Source: Croceibacterium mercuriale
GTDB taxonomy: Bacteria; Pseudomonadota; Alphaproteobacteria; Sphingomonadales; Sphingomonadaceae
Length of the DNA stretch: 64,000 bases
Assembly: GCF_000802385.1 (NCBI RefSeq)
Contig: NZ_JTDN01000001.1
Coordinates: forward strand, 193,501-257,500
Direction of reading: 5' to 3'
This document shows, piece by piece, positions 9,360 to 23,695 of the stretch. Under the pieces are notes generated by a model. The model saw nothing but the letters and a program-made list of their open reading frames with translations. It was not told where the DNA came from and ran no database searches. The stretch's first letter is position 1, and each line of letters opens with the position of its first letter. A program made the position numbers and the translations under genes.

Positions 9360-10097
9360 ATGGAACGCACACACCTTCATATCCTCGGCGGCACCAGCCG
9401 CTCCCGCGCCGAACAGGCCCGCATCGCCTTCGCCCTGGGCCACCATGCCGAGGTCTATGGCGGGCTGGCAGAGTTCTTCGAACGTCCCCCGGTCGAAGGG
9501 ATCATCCTGGCCGCGCAGGATACGGTCACCGGCGGCACCGCCGGGCTGATCCGTCGGCTGGGCGAGGCCGGGGTCTGGTTGCCGCTGGTGATGACCGTGG
9601 ACGATTTCACCATCGACCAGGTGGTGGATGCGATCGGTGACGGCGCGATCGACTGCCTGGCCCTGCCCTTGGAGATGGGCACGCTGGCCCGCCGGCTGCA
9701 GCGCATCATCGCCGCCGCTGGCCCCATGGTGGAAGTCCGCCGCCGGCAGATCGAGGCGCGGGGCCGCATCGGCCAGCTCAGCCGGCGCGAGCGCGAGGTG
9801 CTGGAATGCCTCGCCGCCGGGCGGTCGAACAAGCTGATCGCGCGCGACCTGGGCATCAGCCCGCGCACGGTGGAGATCCACCGCGCCAACATGATGACCA
9901 AGCTGGATGCCGGCCACGCCGCCGATGCCGTGCGCCTGTGGATGGACGCGCAGCTTGGCGAAACGGGCCGGATCGCACCCTCCATCGCTGCCACGCCACT
10001 GCCGCGCCAGCGCGTGGTGGAGCCGGTCGGCATGGCCCGCGCAGCGACGGCAGCGCAGGACCAGACCGCCGCCTTCCCGGTGCTCCGCCGCGCCTGA
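9360..10097 (+). CDS. LuxR-family regulator with degenerate receiver domain
   Basis: The protein has 245 residues from the ATG at 9360, and an upstream GTG at 9291 is possible. Residues about 1-110 look like a response-regulator receiver fold, but no acidic pocket or phosphorylatable Asp is evident at the usual strand-3 end (EGIILAAQD). The C-terminal part has a clear GerE/LuxR helix-turn-helix, LSRREREVLECLAAGRSNK followed by ARDLGISPRTVEIHRANMM. This resembles FixJ-like regulators. No histidine kinase is adjacent. It follows the Anbu operon by 219 bases with no visible gene between, and its targets are unknown. Confidence 0.82.
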   Translation: MERTHLHILGGTSRSRAEQARIAFALGHHAEVYGGLAEFFERPPVEGIILAAQDTVTGGTAGLIRRLGEAGVWLPLVMTVDDFTIDQVVDAIGDGAIDCLALPLEMGTLARRLQRIIAAAGPMVEVRRRQIEARGRIGQLSRREREVLECLAAGRSNKLIARDLGISPRTVEIHRANMMTKLDAGHAADAVRLWMDAQLGETGRIAPSIAATPLPRQRVVEPVGMARAATAAQDQTAAFPVLRRA

Positions 10098-10118
10098 CGC
10101 GCAGCGGAGATTGCCGGG

Positions 10119-14663
<4,545 letters not shown>

Positions 14664-14677
<14 letters not shown>

Positions 14678-15968
14678 CTGGCTGGCGGCGCTGCTGCTGG
14701 CCGTGGCGACCGGGGGATCGTCCACGGCGCAGCCCGCCAGCAGCCCGGCGGCAGAGTTGTCCGCGATCGACCGGGTATGGTCGGGGCACTACGTCCCGTT
14801 CGCGATGGCGGTCGGCGAACGGGCGATCCTGGTGGCCTATTACGATGCCAACCGCCAGCTGACGGTCGCCCGCCGGCCGCGTGACGGCAGCTACTGGACC
14901 TATCACCGGCTGGACAGCTGGACCGGATGGGACAGCCACAATGCCATTGCCATGGCGCTGGATGCGAATGGCGAGCTGCACGTGGTCGCCAACATGCACA
15001 ACGATCCGCTGGTCTATTACCGCAGCCGGGGCGGTGACGACGTCCGCACGCTGGAGCGGGTGCCGGCGATGGCGGACCCGCTGCTGGAGCGGCGGATGAC
15101 CTATCCGGTGTTCCTGCGCGATGCCGCCGGGCAGCTGATCTTCAAGTATCGCGATGGCGGCAGCGGCAATGGCAACGAGATCTACACGCAGTACGACCCG
15201 CGCAGCCGCGACTGGCACAAGCTTCTGGCGACGCCGCTGGTGGACGGGGAAGGGCAGCGCAACGCCTACTTCGTCGGTCCGGTGCTCGGCCCGGATGGCT
15301 GGTTCCATCTTGCCTGGGTGTGGCGCGACACGCCCGACGCGGCGACCAATCACGACCTGTCCTACGCTCGCAGCCGCGACCTGCAGAGCTGGGAGCGATC
15401 CGATGGCGCTGCGCTGACGCTGCCGATCCGGCTGGCCGATGCGGAGGTGATCGACCCGGTGCCGGTGCGCGGCGGGATGATCAACAACAACACGGTGCCC
15501 GGCTTCGACCGGCAGGGGCGGGTGCTGGTAACCTATCACAAGTTCGACGCCGCCGGGCAGACGCAGATCTTCGTCGCCCGGCGGGAGGCTGACGGCTGGC
15601 GCAGCGTGCAGGTCACGCGCTGGCGGGATTTCCGGTGGGATTTCGGCGGTGGCGGGTCGCTGGACAGCCGGCTGACGGTCAGCGGGACGGAGCCCTTGGG
15701 CAAGGACTGCCTGCTGGTCCGCGTGGTGCGCGATGGCGTACCCCTGGCGCTGGTGCTGGATGCTGCGACGCTGGCGCTGGTGGAGGAGAGGCCGGACACG
15801 CGGCTGGCGGATGAACTGGCCGGCGAGGTTGCGGCGCCCGAAGGCATGCAGATCAACACGATCGAGCAGTCAGGCCATGCCGTCGTCTGGCCCACCCTGC
15901 CGCCGCATCGCGACCTCCCGCTGTCAGACATTCCGCCGCCGACCGTGCTGCGGCTGGTGGAACGTTAG
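14664..15968 (+). CDS. BNR_4 (PL24/GH145-like) beta-propeller carbohydrate-active protein
   Basis: The protein has 434 residues with a signal peptide ending near TAQPA. The family-like segment WDSHNAIAMALDANGELHV, continued by VANMHNDPLVYYRS, carries conserved His residues seen in BNR_4 proteins. Characterised relatives include ulvan lyases (PL24/PL25) and GH145 enzymes acting on rhamnose-glucuronate linkages. Several aspartate-box-like repeats agree with a seven-bladed propeller. Overlap with the GH105-like gene makes a lyase plus unsaturated-uronate hydrolase pair plausible. Assignment to lyase or hydrolase is inference, because the catalytic residues differ between the subfamilies. Confidence 0.75.
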
Positions 15969-16657
15969 CGGCAGAAGCTGCCCCCGCTCGCGACGCCTTC
16001 CAGATGCAGGTGGTCGCGGTGCGCGGCATTGTATTCCGGGCTGAGCACGGTGGCGAAACGGCGGCAGGCGCTACGCTGCACGGTGCGCATGAACTCCTGC
16101 TCCGCCGGCGTGCCGCCGTTCCACCCTGCCAGGACGGTGATCCGCCGGCCATCCTGCAGCACGAAGGCGCCGATATCGACCGCGGACGCAGTGCCATGGG
16201 CCGAAAGCCGGCTGGTCCCCGCGACGTTGCGGCAATTGTAGCTGCCCATGGTCTCGACCGAGCGCAGCGGCGAACCCAGCACGCTGCGCGCCGCACGATC
16301 CGCGCCATAGCGGACCCATCCGGCAAAGGCGGTGCTGACCTCGCAGGTCAGCGCGCCGATATTGCCGACCATCACCGTGCCGCCATCCGCCGCCAGGCTG
16401 GACACTTGGACCGTGTTGACATTGCTGCATCCGGGCGCCGGATAGCGGTCGGGCAGCATGGAGAACTGCGCATCGCTCGCGGTCAGGCCGACCAGGCACT
16501 GCCGCCCTGCCGGCGTTTGCGCCACCGGCACGGAGGTGGTGCGCGGACCTTCACCGCGCGCGGGCGTCGCGTCCGGCCGCCCGGTACAGGCCGTCAGCAG
16601 CATGGTGGCGGACAGGACGGTGGCAGCGACGATGCGGGCAGGCATGGGCGCGGACAT
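15965..16657 (-). CDS. Extensin-like C-terminal domain lipoprotein
   Basis: The protein has 230 residues from the ATG at 16657; an ATG at 16645 is an alternative. The signal ends in a lipobox LLTAC. The domain shows conserved cysteines (RQCLVG, PGCSN, LTCEV, YNCRN, SACRRF, SFCR) and SAHGTASAVDIGAF followed by DHLHLE. The His, Asp and His in these motifs look like the zinc site of LAS-type peptidoglycan peptidases. The family is annotated extensin-like and occurs widely in alphaproteobacteria. A cell-wall role is inferred. The stop codon overlaps the end of the converging BNR_4 gene. Confidence 0.85.
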   Translation of the reverse strand: MSAPMPARIVAATVLSATMLLTACTGRPDATPARGEGPRTTSVPVAQTPAGRQCLVGLTASDAQFSMLPDRYPAPGCSNVNTVQVSSLAADGGTVMVGNIGALTCEVSTAFAGWVRYGADRAARSVLGSPLRSVETMGSYNCRNVAGTSRLSAHGTASAVDIGAFVLQDGRRITVLAGWNGGTPAEQEFMRTVQRSACRRFATVLSPEYNAAHRDHLHLEGVASGGSFCR

Positions 16658-16777
16658 TCCTGTGGATGGTCGCGGATGCAACCGCTAATTGCTTGACTTG
16701 ATGCCTGCCGCCTCTAGTCCCGGCGCCGGGCCACGCGGTCCCAACGCCGCGCGAGCTCTCTGCGAGGAGAGACTGAC

Positions 16778-17929
16778 ATGACTGATACCACGATCCTGGC
16801 GGGCGACGTTCGTCCGCAGCCTGCCACGCTTCCCACCCGCCCGTACTTTTCCTCGGGCCCCTGCGCAAAACCGCCGGGCTGGGATGCGGCACAGCTCCCC
16901 ACCGAATCGCTCGGCCGCTCGCACCGCTCCAAGATCGGCAAGTCGCGCCTCGCCACCTGCATCGACCTGATCCGGGAAGTGCTGGAAGTGCCGGCCACGC
17001 ACCGCATCGGGATCGTCCCCGGCTCCGACACCGGCGCTGTCGAGATGGCGATGTGGACCATGCTGGGCGCGCGACCCGTCACCACCATCGCCTGGGAAAG
17101 CTTCGGCGAAGGCTGGGTGACCGATGCGCTCAAGCAGCTGAAGCTGGACCCGACGGTCATCCGCGCCGATTATGGCCAGCTGCCCGATCTGGCGCAGGTG
17201 AACTGGGACCATGACGTGGTATTCACCTGGAACGGAACCACCAGCGGCGTGCGCGTGCCCGATGGCGAGTGGATCGCCGCGGACCGCGCCGGTCTGGCCA
17301 TTGCCGACGCCACCAGCGCGGTGTTCGCGCAGGATATCGCCTGGGACAAGTGCGACGTCGTCACCTTCTCCTTCCAGAAGGCGCTGGGCGGGGAGGGCGC
17401 GCATGGCGTGCTGATCCTGGGCCCGCGCGCTGTGGAGCGGCTGGAAAGCTACACCCCCGCATGGCCACTGCCAAAGGTGTTCCGCCTGACAAAGGGCGGC
17501 AAGCTGGTGGAAGGCGTTTTCAAGGGCGAAACCATCAACACGCCTTCCATGCTGGTGGTCGAGGACACGATCGCCTGCCTGGAATGGGGCAAGTCGATCG
17601 GTGGCCTGGCTGGCATGAAGGCGCGGGCCGACGCCAATGCCGCGGCACTGGACCGGCTGGTGCAGGATTGCGACTGGCTGGGTCATCTCGCCACCGATCC
17701 GGCCAGCCGCTCGAACACTTCCGTCTGCCTGACGGTGGAGGGCGCGGACGCCGATATCATCAAGCGCTTCGCCAAGCTGCTGGAAGATGCGGGCGCCGCC
17801 TATGACATCGCCGGCTATCGCGACGCGCCGGCCGGCCTGCGCATCTGGTGCGGCGCCACGGTCGACGCCGCCGATATCACGGCGCTCGGCCCGTGGCTCG
17901 ACTGGGCCTACGCCCAGGCCAAGGGCTGA
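16778..17929 (+). CDS. serC: Phosphoserine transaminase
   Basis: SerC converts 3-phosphohydroxypyruvate and glutamate to O-phosphoserine, the second step of serine synthesis, using PLP. The 383-residue protein starts after a GAGGAG site. It has the phosphate-binding start YFSSGPCAKPPGWD, the IVPGSDTGAVE segment, and the PLP lysine in FSFQKALGGEGAHG. This is the longer alphaproteobacterial SerC form rather than the E. coli form. It lies just upstream of serA in the same direction, so two successive steps of one pathway are linked. Confidence 0.97.
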   Translation: MTDTTILAGDVRPQPATLPTRPYFSSGPCAKPPGWDAAQLPTESLGRSHRSKIGKSRLATCIDLIREVLEVPATHRIGIVPGSDTGAVEMAMWTMLGARPVTTIAWESFGEGWVTDALKQLKLDPTVIRADYGQLPDLAQVNWDHDVVFTWNGTTSGVRVPDGEWIAADRAGLAIADATSAVFAQDIAWDKCDVVTFSFQKALGGEGAHGVLILGPRAVERLESYTPAWPLPKVFRLTKGGKLVEGVFKGETINTPSMLVVEDTIACLEWGKSIGGLAGMKARADANAAALDRLVQDCDWLGHLATDPASRSNTSVCLTVEGADADIIKRFAKLLEDAGAAYDIAGYRDAPAGLRIWCGATVDAADITALGPWLDWAYAQAKG

Positions 17930-17952
17930 CACTTCCCACCTGACCTGAAATC

Positions 17953-17985
17953 TGCCGGGTACCGCGCCGTTGCGCGCGCCCGGCA
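17953..17985 (+). terminator. Hairpin between serC and serA
   Basis: Arms tgccggg (17953-17959) and cccggca (17979-17985) are perfectly complementary, with GC-rich sequence between them that can extend the stem. No T-run follows, so it may be a weak terminator or simply mRNA structure. It lies within the 86-base gap between serC and serA. Confidence 0.35.
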
Positions 17986-18015
17986 TCCTCCCCGCGTGGG
18001 AGATGGAGCAATCGC

Positions 18016-19599
18016 ATGACCAAGCCCAAAGTCCTGATTTCCGACAAGATGGATCCCAACGCCGCGCGCATCTTCCAGGAGAATGGCTGCGACGTCGACG
18101 TGAAGACCGGCATGACGCCGGACGAGCTGAAGGCGGTGATCGGCCAGTATGACGGCCTCGCCATCCGTTCCTCCACCAAGGTCACGGCCGACATCCTGGA
18201 TGCCGCACCCAACCTGAAGGTCATTGGTCGCGCCGGCATCGGGGTCGACAATGTCGATATCCCGGCAGCCAGCGCCCGCGGCGTGGTGGTGATGAACACT
18301 CCGTTCGGCAATTCGATCACCACCGCCGAACATGCCATCGCCATGATCTTCGCGCTTGCCCGCCAGATCCCGGAGGCGGATGCCAGCACGCAGGCCGGCA
18401 AGTGGGAAAAGAACCGCTTCATGGGCGTGGAGGTCACCGGCAAGACGCTCGGCCTGATCGGCGCGGGCAATATCGGCGCCATCGTCGCCAGCCGTGCACT
18501 GGGCCTGCGCATGAAGGTGGTGGCCTATGATCCGTTCCTGACGCCTGATCGCGCCGTGGAGCTGGGGGTCGAGAAGGTCGACCTGGAGACGCTGCTGCAG
18601 CGGGCCGACTTCATCACGCTGCACACCCCGCTGACGGACGAGACCCGCAACATCCTCTCGCGCGAGCGGCTGGAGAAGACGAAGAAGGGCGTGCGCATCG
18701 TCAATTGCGCGCGTGGCGGCCTGATCGACGAGGCGGCCCTGAAGGACCTGCTGGATAGCGGCCATATCGCCGGCGCCGCGCTGGACGTGTTCGTGGAGGA
18801 GCCGGCCAAGGCCAGCCCGCTGTTCGGCACGCCCGGCTTCATCTGCACCCCGCATCTGGGCGCTTCCACGACGGAGGCGCAGGTCAACGTGGCGCTGCAG
18901 GTGGCCGAGCAGATGGCCGACTACCTGACGACCGGCGGCGTCACCAACGCCCTGAACATGCCCAGCCTGTCCGCCGAGGAAGCGCCGCGGCTGAAGCCGT
19001 ACATGGCGCTGGCGCAGCAGCTCGGCTCCCTGGTCGGGCAGCTGGCGCATGGCGACCTGCCGAGCGTCAGCGTGGAGACAGAAGGCGCGGCGGCGCAGCT
19101 GAACCAGAAGCCGATCGTCGGCGCGGTGCTGGCCGGCCTGATGCAGCGCTTCAGCCAGAGCGTGAACATGGTCAACGCCCCCTTCCTGGCGCGCGAGCGC
19201 GGGATCGAGGTACGCGAGATCCGCAACGAGCGCGAAGGCACCTACAGCACGCTGGTGCGCGTGACGGTGGCCACCAGCCAGGGCGACCGGTCCGTTGCCG
19301 GCACGCTGTTCGGCCATGGCGGGCCGCGCCTGGTGGAAATCTTCGGCATCGGGATCGAGGCCGAGCTGGAGGCCCACATGCTGTATATCGTGAACGAGGA
19401 CGCGCCAGGCTTCATCGGCCGCATCGGTTCGCTGCTTGGCGAGGCCGGCATCAATATCGGCACCTTCCACCTGGGACGCCGCACTGCGGGTGGCGAAGCG
19501 GTGCTGCTGCTGAGCGTCGACCAGCCGATCACGCCCGACCTCGTCGCCAAGGCGCAGGGGCTGCAGGGCGTGAAGGTCGTGACGCCGCTGTCCTTCTGA
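18016..19599 (+). CDS. serA: D-3-phosphoglycerate dehydrogenase
   Basis: SerA oxidises 3-phosphoglycerate with NAD, the first step of serine synthesis. The protein has 527 residues, the long form with a catalytic domain, an intervening domain and a C-terminal ACT domain. Visible motifs are GRAGIGVDNVDIPAAS, the Rossmann loop GLIGAGNIGAIVA, the catalytic region NCARGGLIDE, and the His in PHLGASTTEAQ. The ACT part (LYIVNEDAPGFIGRIGSLL) probably senses serine. It follows serC on the same strand and is followed by a strong hairpin. Confidence 0.98.
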   Translation: MTKPKVLISDKMDPNAARIFQENGCDVDVKTGMTPDELKAVIGQYDGLAIRSSTKVTADILDAAPNLKVIGRAGIGVDNVDIPAASARGVVVMNTPFGNSITTAEHAIAMIFALARQIPEADASTQAGKWEKNRFMGVEVTGKTLGLIGAGNIGAIVASRALGLRMKVVAYDPFLTPDRAVELGVEKVDLETLLQRADFITLHTPLTDETRNILSRERLEKTKKGVRIVNCARGGLIDEAALKDLLDSGHIAGAALDVFVEEPAKASPLFGTPGFICTPHLGASTTEAQVNVALQVAEQMADYLTTGGVTNALNMPSLSAEEAPRLKPYMALAQQLGSLVGQLAHGDLPSVSVETEGAAAQLNQKPIVGAVLAGLMQRFSQSVNMVNAPFLARERGIEVREIRNEREGTYSTLVRVTVATSQGDRSVAGTLFGHGGPRLVEIFGIGIEAELEAHMLYIVNEDAPGFIGRIGSLLGEAGINIGTFHLGRRTAGGEAVLLLSVDQPITPDLVAKAQGLQGVKVVTPLSF

Positions 19600-19608
19600 T
19601 CCGTCAGG

Positions 19609-19646
19609 GCGGGCGGGTCGGGGTGCTTCCCCTGTGTCCCGCCCGC
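19609..19646 (+). terminator. Terminator-like hairpin after serA
   Basis: A nine-base arm gcgggcggg (19609-19617) pairs perfectly with cccgcccgc (19638-19646) across a 20-base loop, 10 bases after the serA stop. There is no T-tract, which is common in high-G+C genomes. It probably ends the serC-serA transcript. Confidence 0.45.
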
Positions 19647-19664
19647 CGCTAAGGCCGCCCCATC

Positions 19665-20771
19665 ATGATCGATCCTGCCGACCTGCTGCCCGAGGGCCTC
19701 GAAGACCGCCTGCCCCACAGCGCCGCCGCCGCCACCCGGGTGGAACGTGCCGTGCTCGACCTGCTGGACGCGCATGGTTATGACCGGGTGCGCCCGCCAC
19801 TGGTGGAGTTCGAGCCGGCGATGGTGCGCCGGATGACCGGCATGCACACCCGCCACATGTTCCGCTTCGTCGATCCGGCATCGCTGCGGATGCTGGCGCT
19901 GCGATCGGACATGACACCGCAGGTGGGGCGCATTGCCGCCACCGGCCTGGCGCACCGGCCGCGCCCCCTGCGCCTGTGCTATGCCGGGCAGGTGGCCCGC
20001 ATGGTGGGCGACATGCTCGATCCCCGGCGGGAGAACCTGCAACTGGGGGCCGAACTGATCGGCAGCGACGGCGTGGCCGCCGCGGGCGAGATCGTGGAAC
20101 TGGCGATCGCTGCGCTGGAGGCGGCTGGCGCCACCGGCATCTCGGTCGATTTCACCCTGCCTGACAGCGTGGACCTGCTGGCGACGCATCAGTCGCTGGA
20201 GGAGGCAACCGCGCGGGCCATCCGGCGCGAGCTCGACAGCAAGGATGCCGGCGCGCTGGTGGCGGCCGGCGGCGAGGGCTTTCTGCCGCTGCTATATGCC
20301 AGCGGCCCGTTCGACCATGCGATCGGCCGCCTGGCGGAGTTCGACACGGCGGGCATTCTCGCCAGCCGGATCGACGGCCTGCGGCAGGTCGCCGCCCGGG
20401 TCGCCGGCCGCGCGCGGCTGACGCTGGATCCGGCGGAACGGCACGGCTTCGGCTATCAGAGCTGGTTCGGCTTCACCCTGTATGCCGATGGTGTACGCGG
20501 CGCGCTGGGCCGCGGCGGCAGCTACCAGATCGCCGGGACGGACGATGCCGCCACCGGCTTCTCGCTTTATCCCGACGAGCTGGTCGAGCGGCTGGCCGCG
20601 GTGGAGCAGCGCCGCGACAGCCTGTTCCTGCCGCTCGGCCATGATCCGGCGCAGGCGTCGGGCGCCCGCCGCGAAGGCTGGCGCACGATCAGCGCGCTGA
20701 CAGCGGACGACGATGCCGCGGCCCTCGGCTGCACACACATCATGGCGGATGGCGCGATCCGCCCCTTGTGA
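19665..20771 (+). CDS. hisZ: ATP phosphoribosyltransferase regulatory subunit
   Basis: HisZ is a histidyl-tRNA synthetase paralogue that lacks aminoacylation and acts with a short HisG to start histidine synthesis. The 368-residue protein shows class II motif remnants: YDRVRPPLVEFEPAM, HMFRFVDPASLRMLALRSDMT (motif 2 region) and RPLRLCYAGQV. A late segment GRGGSYQIAG corresponds to motif 3. There is no anticodon-binding domain, which separates it from HisS. HisG itself is not in the window. It lies between serA and purA, an order familiar in sphingomonads. Confidence 0.93.
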   Translation: MIDPADLLPEGLEDRLPHSAAAATRVERAVLDLLDAHGYDRVRPPLVEFEPAMVRRMTGMHTRHMFRFVDPASLRMLALRSDMTPQVGRIAATGLAHRPRPLRLCYAGQVARMVGDMLDPRRENLQLGAELIGSDGVAAAGEIVELAIAALEAAGATGISVDFTLPDSVDLLATHQSLEEATARAIRRELDSKDAGALVAAGGEGFLPLLYASGPFDHAIGRLAEFDTAGILASRIDGLRQVAARVAGRARLTLDPAERHGFGYQSWFGFTLYADGVRGALGRGGSYQIAGTDDAATGFSLYPDELVERLAAVEQRRDSLFLPLGHDPAQASGARREGWRTISALTADDDAAALGCTHIMADGAIRPL

Positions 20772-20823
20772 ACTGATCCGGACCCCGGCTGCCGGACGGG
20801 CAGACCGGGGCGGTTGCCCTCAG

Positions 20824-20849
20824 CCGCGCGGTCCCCTAGGGCCGCGCGG
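20824..20849. other. Inverted repeat upstream of purA
   Basis: Two copies of the self-complementary octamer ccgcgcgg lie at 20824-20831 and 20842-20849, separated by 10 bases that include ccctaggg-like symmetry. They sit between the hisZ stop and the purA start. This could be a hisZ terminator or a leader structure; no function is shown. Confidence 0.35.
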
Positions 20850-20874
20850 TTCGTGATCCAGCAGGAAGATGCCC

Positions 20875-22167
20875 ATGCCCAATGTCACCGTGATCGGCGC
20901 CCAGTGGGGTGATGAGGGGAAGGGCAAGATCGTCGACTGGCTGGCCGCGCGTGCCGATGTGGTGGTACGCTTCCAGGGCGGGCACAATGCCGGCCACACG
21001 CTGGTGGTGGGCGATACCACCTACAAGCTGTCCCTGCTGCCTTCGGGCATCGTCACCGGCACGCTGTCGATCATCGGCAATGGCGTGGTGCTGGACCCGT
21101 GGGCACTGCAGAGCGAGATCGCCCGGCTGGAAGGACAGGGCGTGTCGATCACGGCGGACAACTTCGCCATTGCCGACAATTGCCCGCTGATCCTGCCGGT
21201 GCACCGCGATCTGGACGTGATGCGGGAGGCGGCGGCCGGCAAGGGCAAGATCGGCACCACCGGCCGCGGCATCGGCCCTGCATACGAGGACAAGGTCGGC
21301 CGCCGGGCGATCCGCGTCTGCGACCTGGCCAATCTGGACGCGATCGAGCCGATGCTGGACCGGCTGTGCGCGCATCATGATGCGCTGCGCGCCGGCTTTG
21401 GCGAGCCGCCGGTCGACCGCGAGGCGCTGAAGGCCGAACTGCGCGAGATCGCCCCCTTCGTGCTCGCTTTTGCGCAACCGGTGTGGAAGCGGCTGCGCGA
21501 TGCGCGGGCGGATGGTGCCCGTATCCTGTTCGAAGGCGCGCAGGGCGTGTTGCTGGATGTGGATCACGGCACCTATCCGTTCGTCACCAGCTCCAACACG
21601 GTCAGCGGCACGGTTTCCAGCGGCAGCGGCCTGGGACCCAACGCCGCCGGTTTCGTGCTGGGCATCGTCAAGGCCTACACCACCCGCGTCGGTTCCGGCC
21701 CGTTCCCGACCGAACTGATCGACGAGATCGGTCAGCGCCTGGGCGAGCGCGGGCATGAATTCGGCACCGTCACCGCTCGCAAGCGGCGCTGCGGCTGGTT
21801 CGATGCCGCGCTGGTACGGCAGAGCTGCGCCATCAGCGGCGTGACCGGTATCGCTCTGACGAAGGTGGACGTGCTGGACGGGTTCGAGACGATCCGCATC
21901 TGCACCGGCTACCGCTTGCGCGGGCAGGAGATCGACTATCTGCCGTCCAGTGCCACCGATCAGGCCGCGCTGGAGCCGATCTACGAGGAGATGGAAGGCT
22001 GGACCGGGACCACGCGCGGTGCGCGCCGCTGGGCCGACCTGCCGGCGCAGGCCATCAAATATATCCGCCGGATCGAGGAGCTGATCGAAACTCCGGTAGC
22101 ATCCGTTTCCACCAGCCCGGAACGTGACGACACGATCCTGGTCCGCAACCCCTTCGCCGAGCGGTGA
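20875..22167 (+). CDS. purA: Adenylosuccinate synthetase
   Basis: PurA joins IMP and aspartate with GTP to make adenylosuccinate, the committed step to AMP. The 430-residue protein has the P-loop segment [11 protein letters not shown], the following GGHNAGHT motif, IMP-binding [14 protein letters not shown], and the C-terminal TKVDVLDGF guanine-binding TKxD. The ATG at 20875 stands 6 bases after AGGAAG, while the in-frame ATG at 20869 abuts the site, so 20875 is preferred. It is transcribed toward tRNA-Val. Confidence 0.98.
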   Translation: MPNVTVIGAQWGDEGKGKIVDWLAARADVVVRFQGGHNAGHTLVVGDTTYKLSLLPSGIVTGTLSIIGNGVVLDPWALQSEIARLEGQGVSITADNFAIADNCPLILPVHRDLDVMREAAAGKGKIGTTGRGIGPAYEDKVGRRAIRVCDLANLDAIEPMLDRLCAHHDALRAGFGEPPVDREALKAELREIAPFVLAFAQPVWKRLRDARADGARILFEGAQGVLLDVDHGTYPFVTSSNTVSGTVSSGSGLGPNAAGFVLGIVKAYTTRVGSGPFPTELIDEIGQRLGERGHEFGTVTARKRRCGWFDAALVRQSCAISGVTGIALTKVDVLDGFETIRICTGYRLRGQEIDYLPSSATDQAALEPIYEEMEGWTGTTRGARRWADLPAQAIKYIRRIEELIETPVASVSTSPERDDTILVRNPFAER

Positions 22168-22212
22168 GTTGACTCTGGCCGCGCGGCACGCCAAGCGCCG
22201 GCGGCCTGGTGC

Positions 22213-22288
22213 GGGCGATTAGCTCAGTTGGTAGAGCGCTTCCTTTACACGGAAGATGTCGGCGGTTCGAGCCCGTCATCGCCCACCA
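22213..22288 (+). tRNA. tRNA-Val (anticodon TAC)
   Basis: A full cloverleaf of 76 bases is visible. The acceptor arms gggcgat and atcgccc pair perfectly, the D-arm is agctcagttggtagagc-like, the anticodon stem cttcc/ggaag encloses loop tttacac with anticodon TAC, and the T-arm has ggttcgagcc. The discriminator A and CCA are encoded. Two GC-rich hairpins just downstream (from about 22289) could end the transcript. Confidence 0.97.
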
Positions 22289-22348
22289 TCCCCCGACATG
22301 GCCGGGGACGGCACCGGCAAGGTCCGGTACCATCCCCGTTGCAGCAGA

Positions 22349-22930
22349 TCAGGCGGGGTTCAGGCCCTGTGCCTCGGTGATGTGCTGCTGGATGATCGGC
22401 ACCGCGGTGCGGGCGACGGCCTGCAACTGCGGCGTATCGCCCTGCTCGGCATAGGTGCTGTGCAGTGCCAGCGCCATCTGGTGGGCCTGCCGCTGCTGCT
22501 CGATATACATCCGGTCGAAATCGGCGCCGCTCGTCGCCTCCAGCTGCGTCATCATGTCGCGCTGCATGGAATTGAGCGTCGGGGTCGACGGTGTGAGGCT
22601 TGCCGCTCGGGCTGCGGCGGTCACGTCCTGGGTGGTCTTGCGGTGATGATCGATCATCATCTGTGCAAATTCCCGCACGCCGGCATTCTGGCTCTTCTCC
22701 AGCGCCAGTTCGGAGGACTGGATCTCGAACAGGTCGCTGGCGCTGGCCATCGTCAGATAGCCGCTGGAATCGGTCGGGGTCTGGGCCGGGGCAGGCTCGG
22801 CCGTCATGCTGGCTTGCGTCTCGGCGCTGTTGCCGGTTGTGTCGCCCTGGGCGGGCTCTTCCGTGTTGCCGCAGGCGGCCAGCGAAAGCGCGGCGGCGGC
22901 AGTCAGGGTGGTCATGATCAGGCGCATCAT
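22349..22930 (-). CDS. DUF4142 family lipoprotein
   Basis: The protein has 193 residues with lipobox LSLAAC, then a low-complexity linker rich in Ala, Thr and Glu, then a helical domain. The segments FEIQSSELALEKSQNAGVRE and FAQMMIDHHRKTTQDV match DUF4142, a ferritin-like four-helix domain of unknown function with conserved His residues. It begins after GAGGAGACG. The last gene before it is tRNA-Val on the other strand. The family is common in sphingomonads and often linked to envelope stress, but its role is unknown. Confidence 0.88.
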   Translation of the reverse strand: MMRLIMTTLTAAAALSLAACGNTEEPAQGDTTGNSAETQASMTAEPAPAQTPTDSSGYLTMASASDLFEIQSSELALEKSQNAGVREFAQMMIDHHRKTTQDVTAAARAASLTPSTPTLNSMQRDMMTQLEATSGADFDRMYIEQQRQAHQMALALHSTYAEQGDTPQLQAVARTAVPIIQQHITEAQGLNPA

Positions 22931-23074
22931 CGTCTCCTCGGGTGTCTGCCCCGGTCACGCATCTGCGATGCGGACAGGGCAATTACCGTCGCAATGGCCG
23001 GCACGATGGGGAGTTCCGGACCAACATAAGTCAATGATTAACGGGAGCTTTGATCCTCTCCGGCGCCAGGCCGG

Positions 23075-23695
23075 TCAAAGCGCGCTGTCGATCGCCTGTC
23101 GTGCAGTGGCGCCTGCCCAGTCATAGCCGCCGATCACCCGCCACACTTCGCGACCCTGCGCATCGTACAGCACGGTCAGCGGCAAGGCTGCACCGCCGCC
23201 GAAGGCCACGGCGAGATCGTTCTTCTCGTCCATCCAGCGGGGCAGGTTGGCCAGGTCACGCTGCTCGAAGAAGGGCACGACCTTTTCCTCTCCCTGCAGG
23301 TCCTCGCTGACGGTGAGCACCGCCAGGCGGCCGTCGTAATCGGCTGCAAGCTGGTTCAGCAGCGGCATCTCCGTCACGCAGGGGACGCACCAGGTGGCCC
23401 ACAGGTTCAGCAGTACCGGCTTGCCCCGCGTCGCCGCCAGCGACAGGGTCGCGCCGCCGGGCGCCGTCAGATCGGCGGCGGGCATGATCCGCCCGGCGAA
23501 GCTGCGGTCGATCGTGCCCGTGGCGGCCGGCGCAGCGGCCTGCGGCGCCTCGGCAGGTTGCGCAGGCTCCGCGCTTTGCCTATCGCACCCCCCCAGCAGC
23601 AGGGCGCCAAGCATCAATGGGGCGCCCGCAAACCCGAAGGTGGTGCGCAGCGTGAACGGCAAGGGCGACGGCTTGGCCAAGGATGGCAGCTCCAA
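23075..23695 (-). CDS. TlpA-like thiol:disulfide thioredoxin lipoprotein
   Basis: The protein has a lipobox LLLGGC and a thioredoxin fold with active site [18 protein letters not shown] and a cis-Pro segment [10 protein letters not shown]. This is the TlpA/ResA type, which reduces periplasmic disulfides for cytochrome or copper-site maturation. The start is uncertain: TTG at 23695, TTG at 23662 or ATG at 23614. The last would leave a signal peptide without a basic region, so an upstream TTG is preferred. The upstream choices overlap the divergent argH start. Confidence 0.87.
   Translation of the reverse strand: MELPSLAKPSPLPFTLRTTFGFAGAPLMLGALLLGGCDRQSAEPAQPAEAPQAAAPAATGTIDRSFAGRIMPAADLTAPGGATLSLAATRGKPVLLNLWATWCVPCVTEMPLLNQLAADYDGRLAVLTVSEDLQGEEKVVPFFEQRDLANLPRWMDEKNDLAVAFGGGAALPLTVLYDAQGREVWRVIGGYDWAGATARQAIDSAL

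Noticed and set aside
17908-19470. 520-codon minus-strand frame
   Set aside because: Shadow of serA on the opposite strand, with no recognisable protein features.
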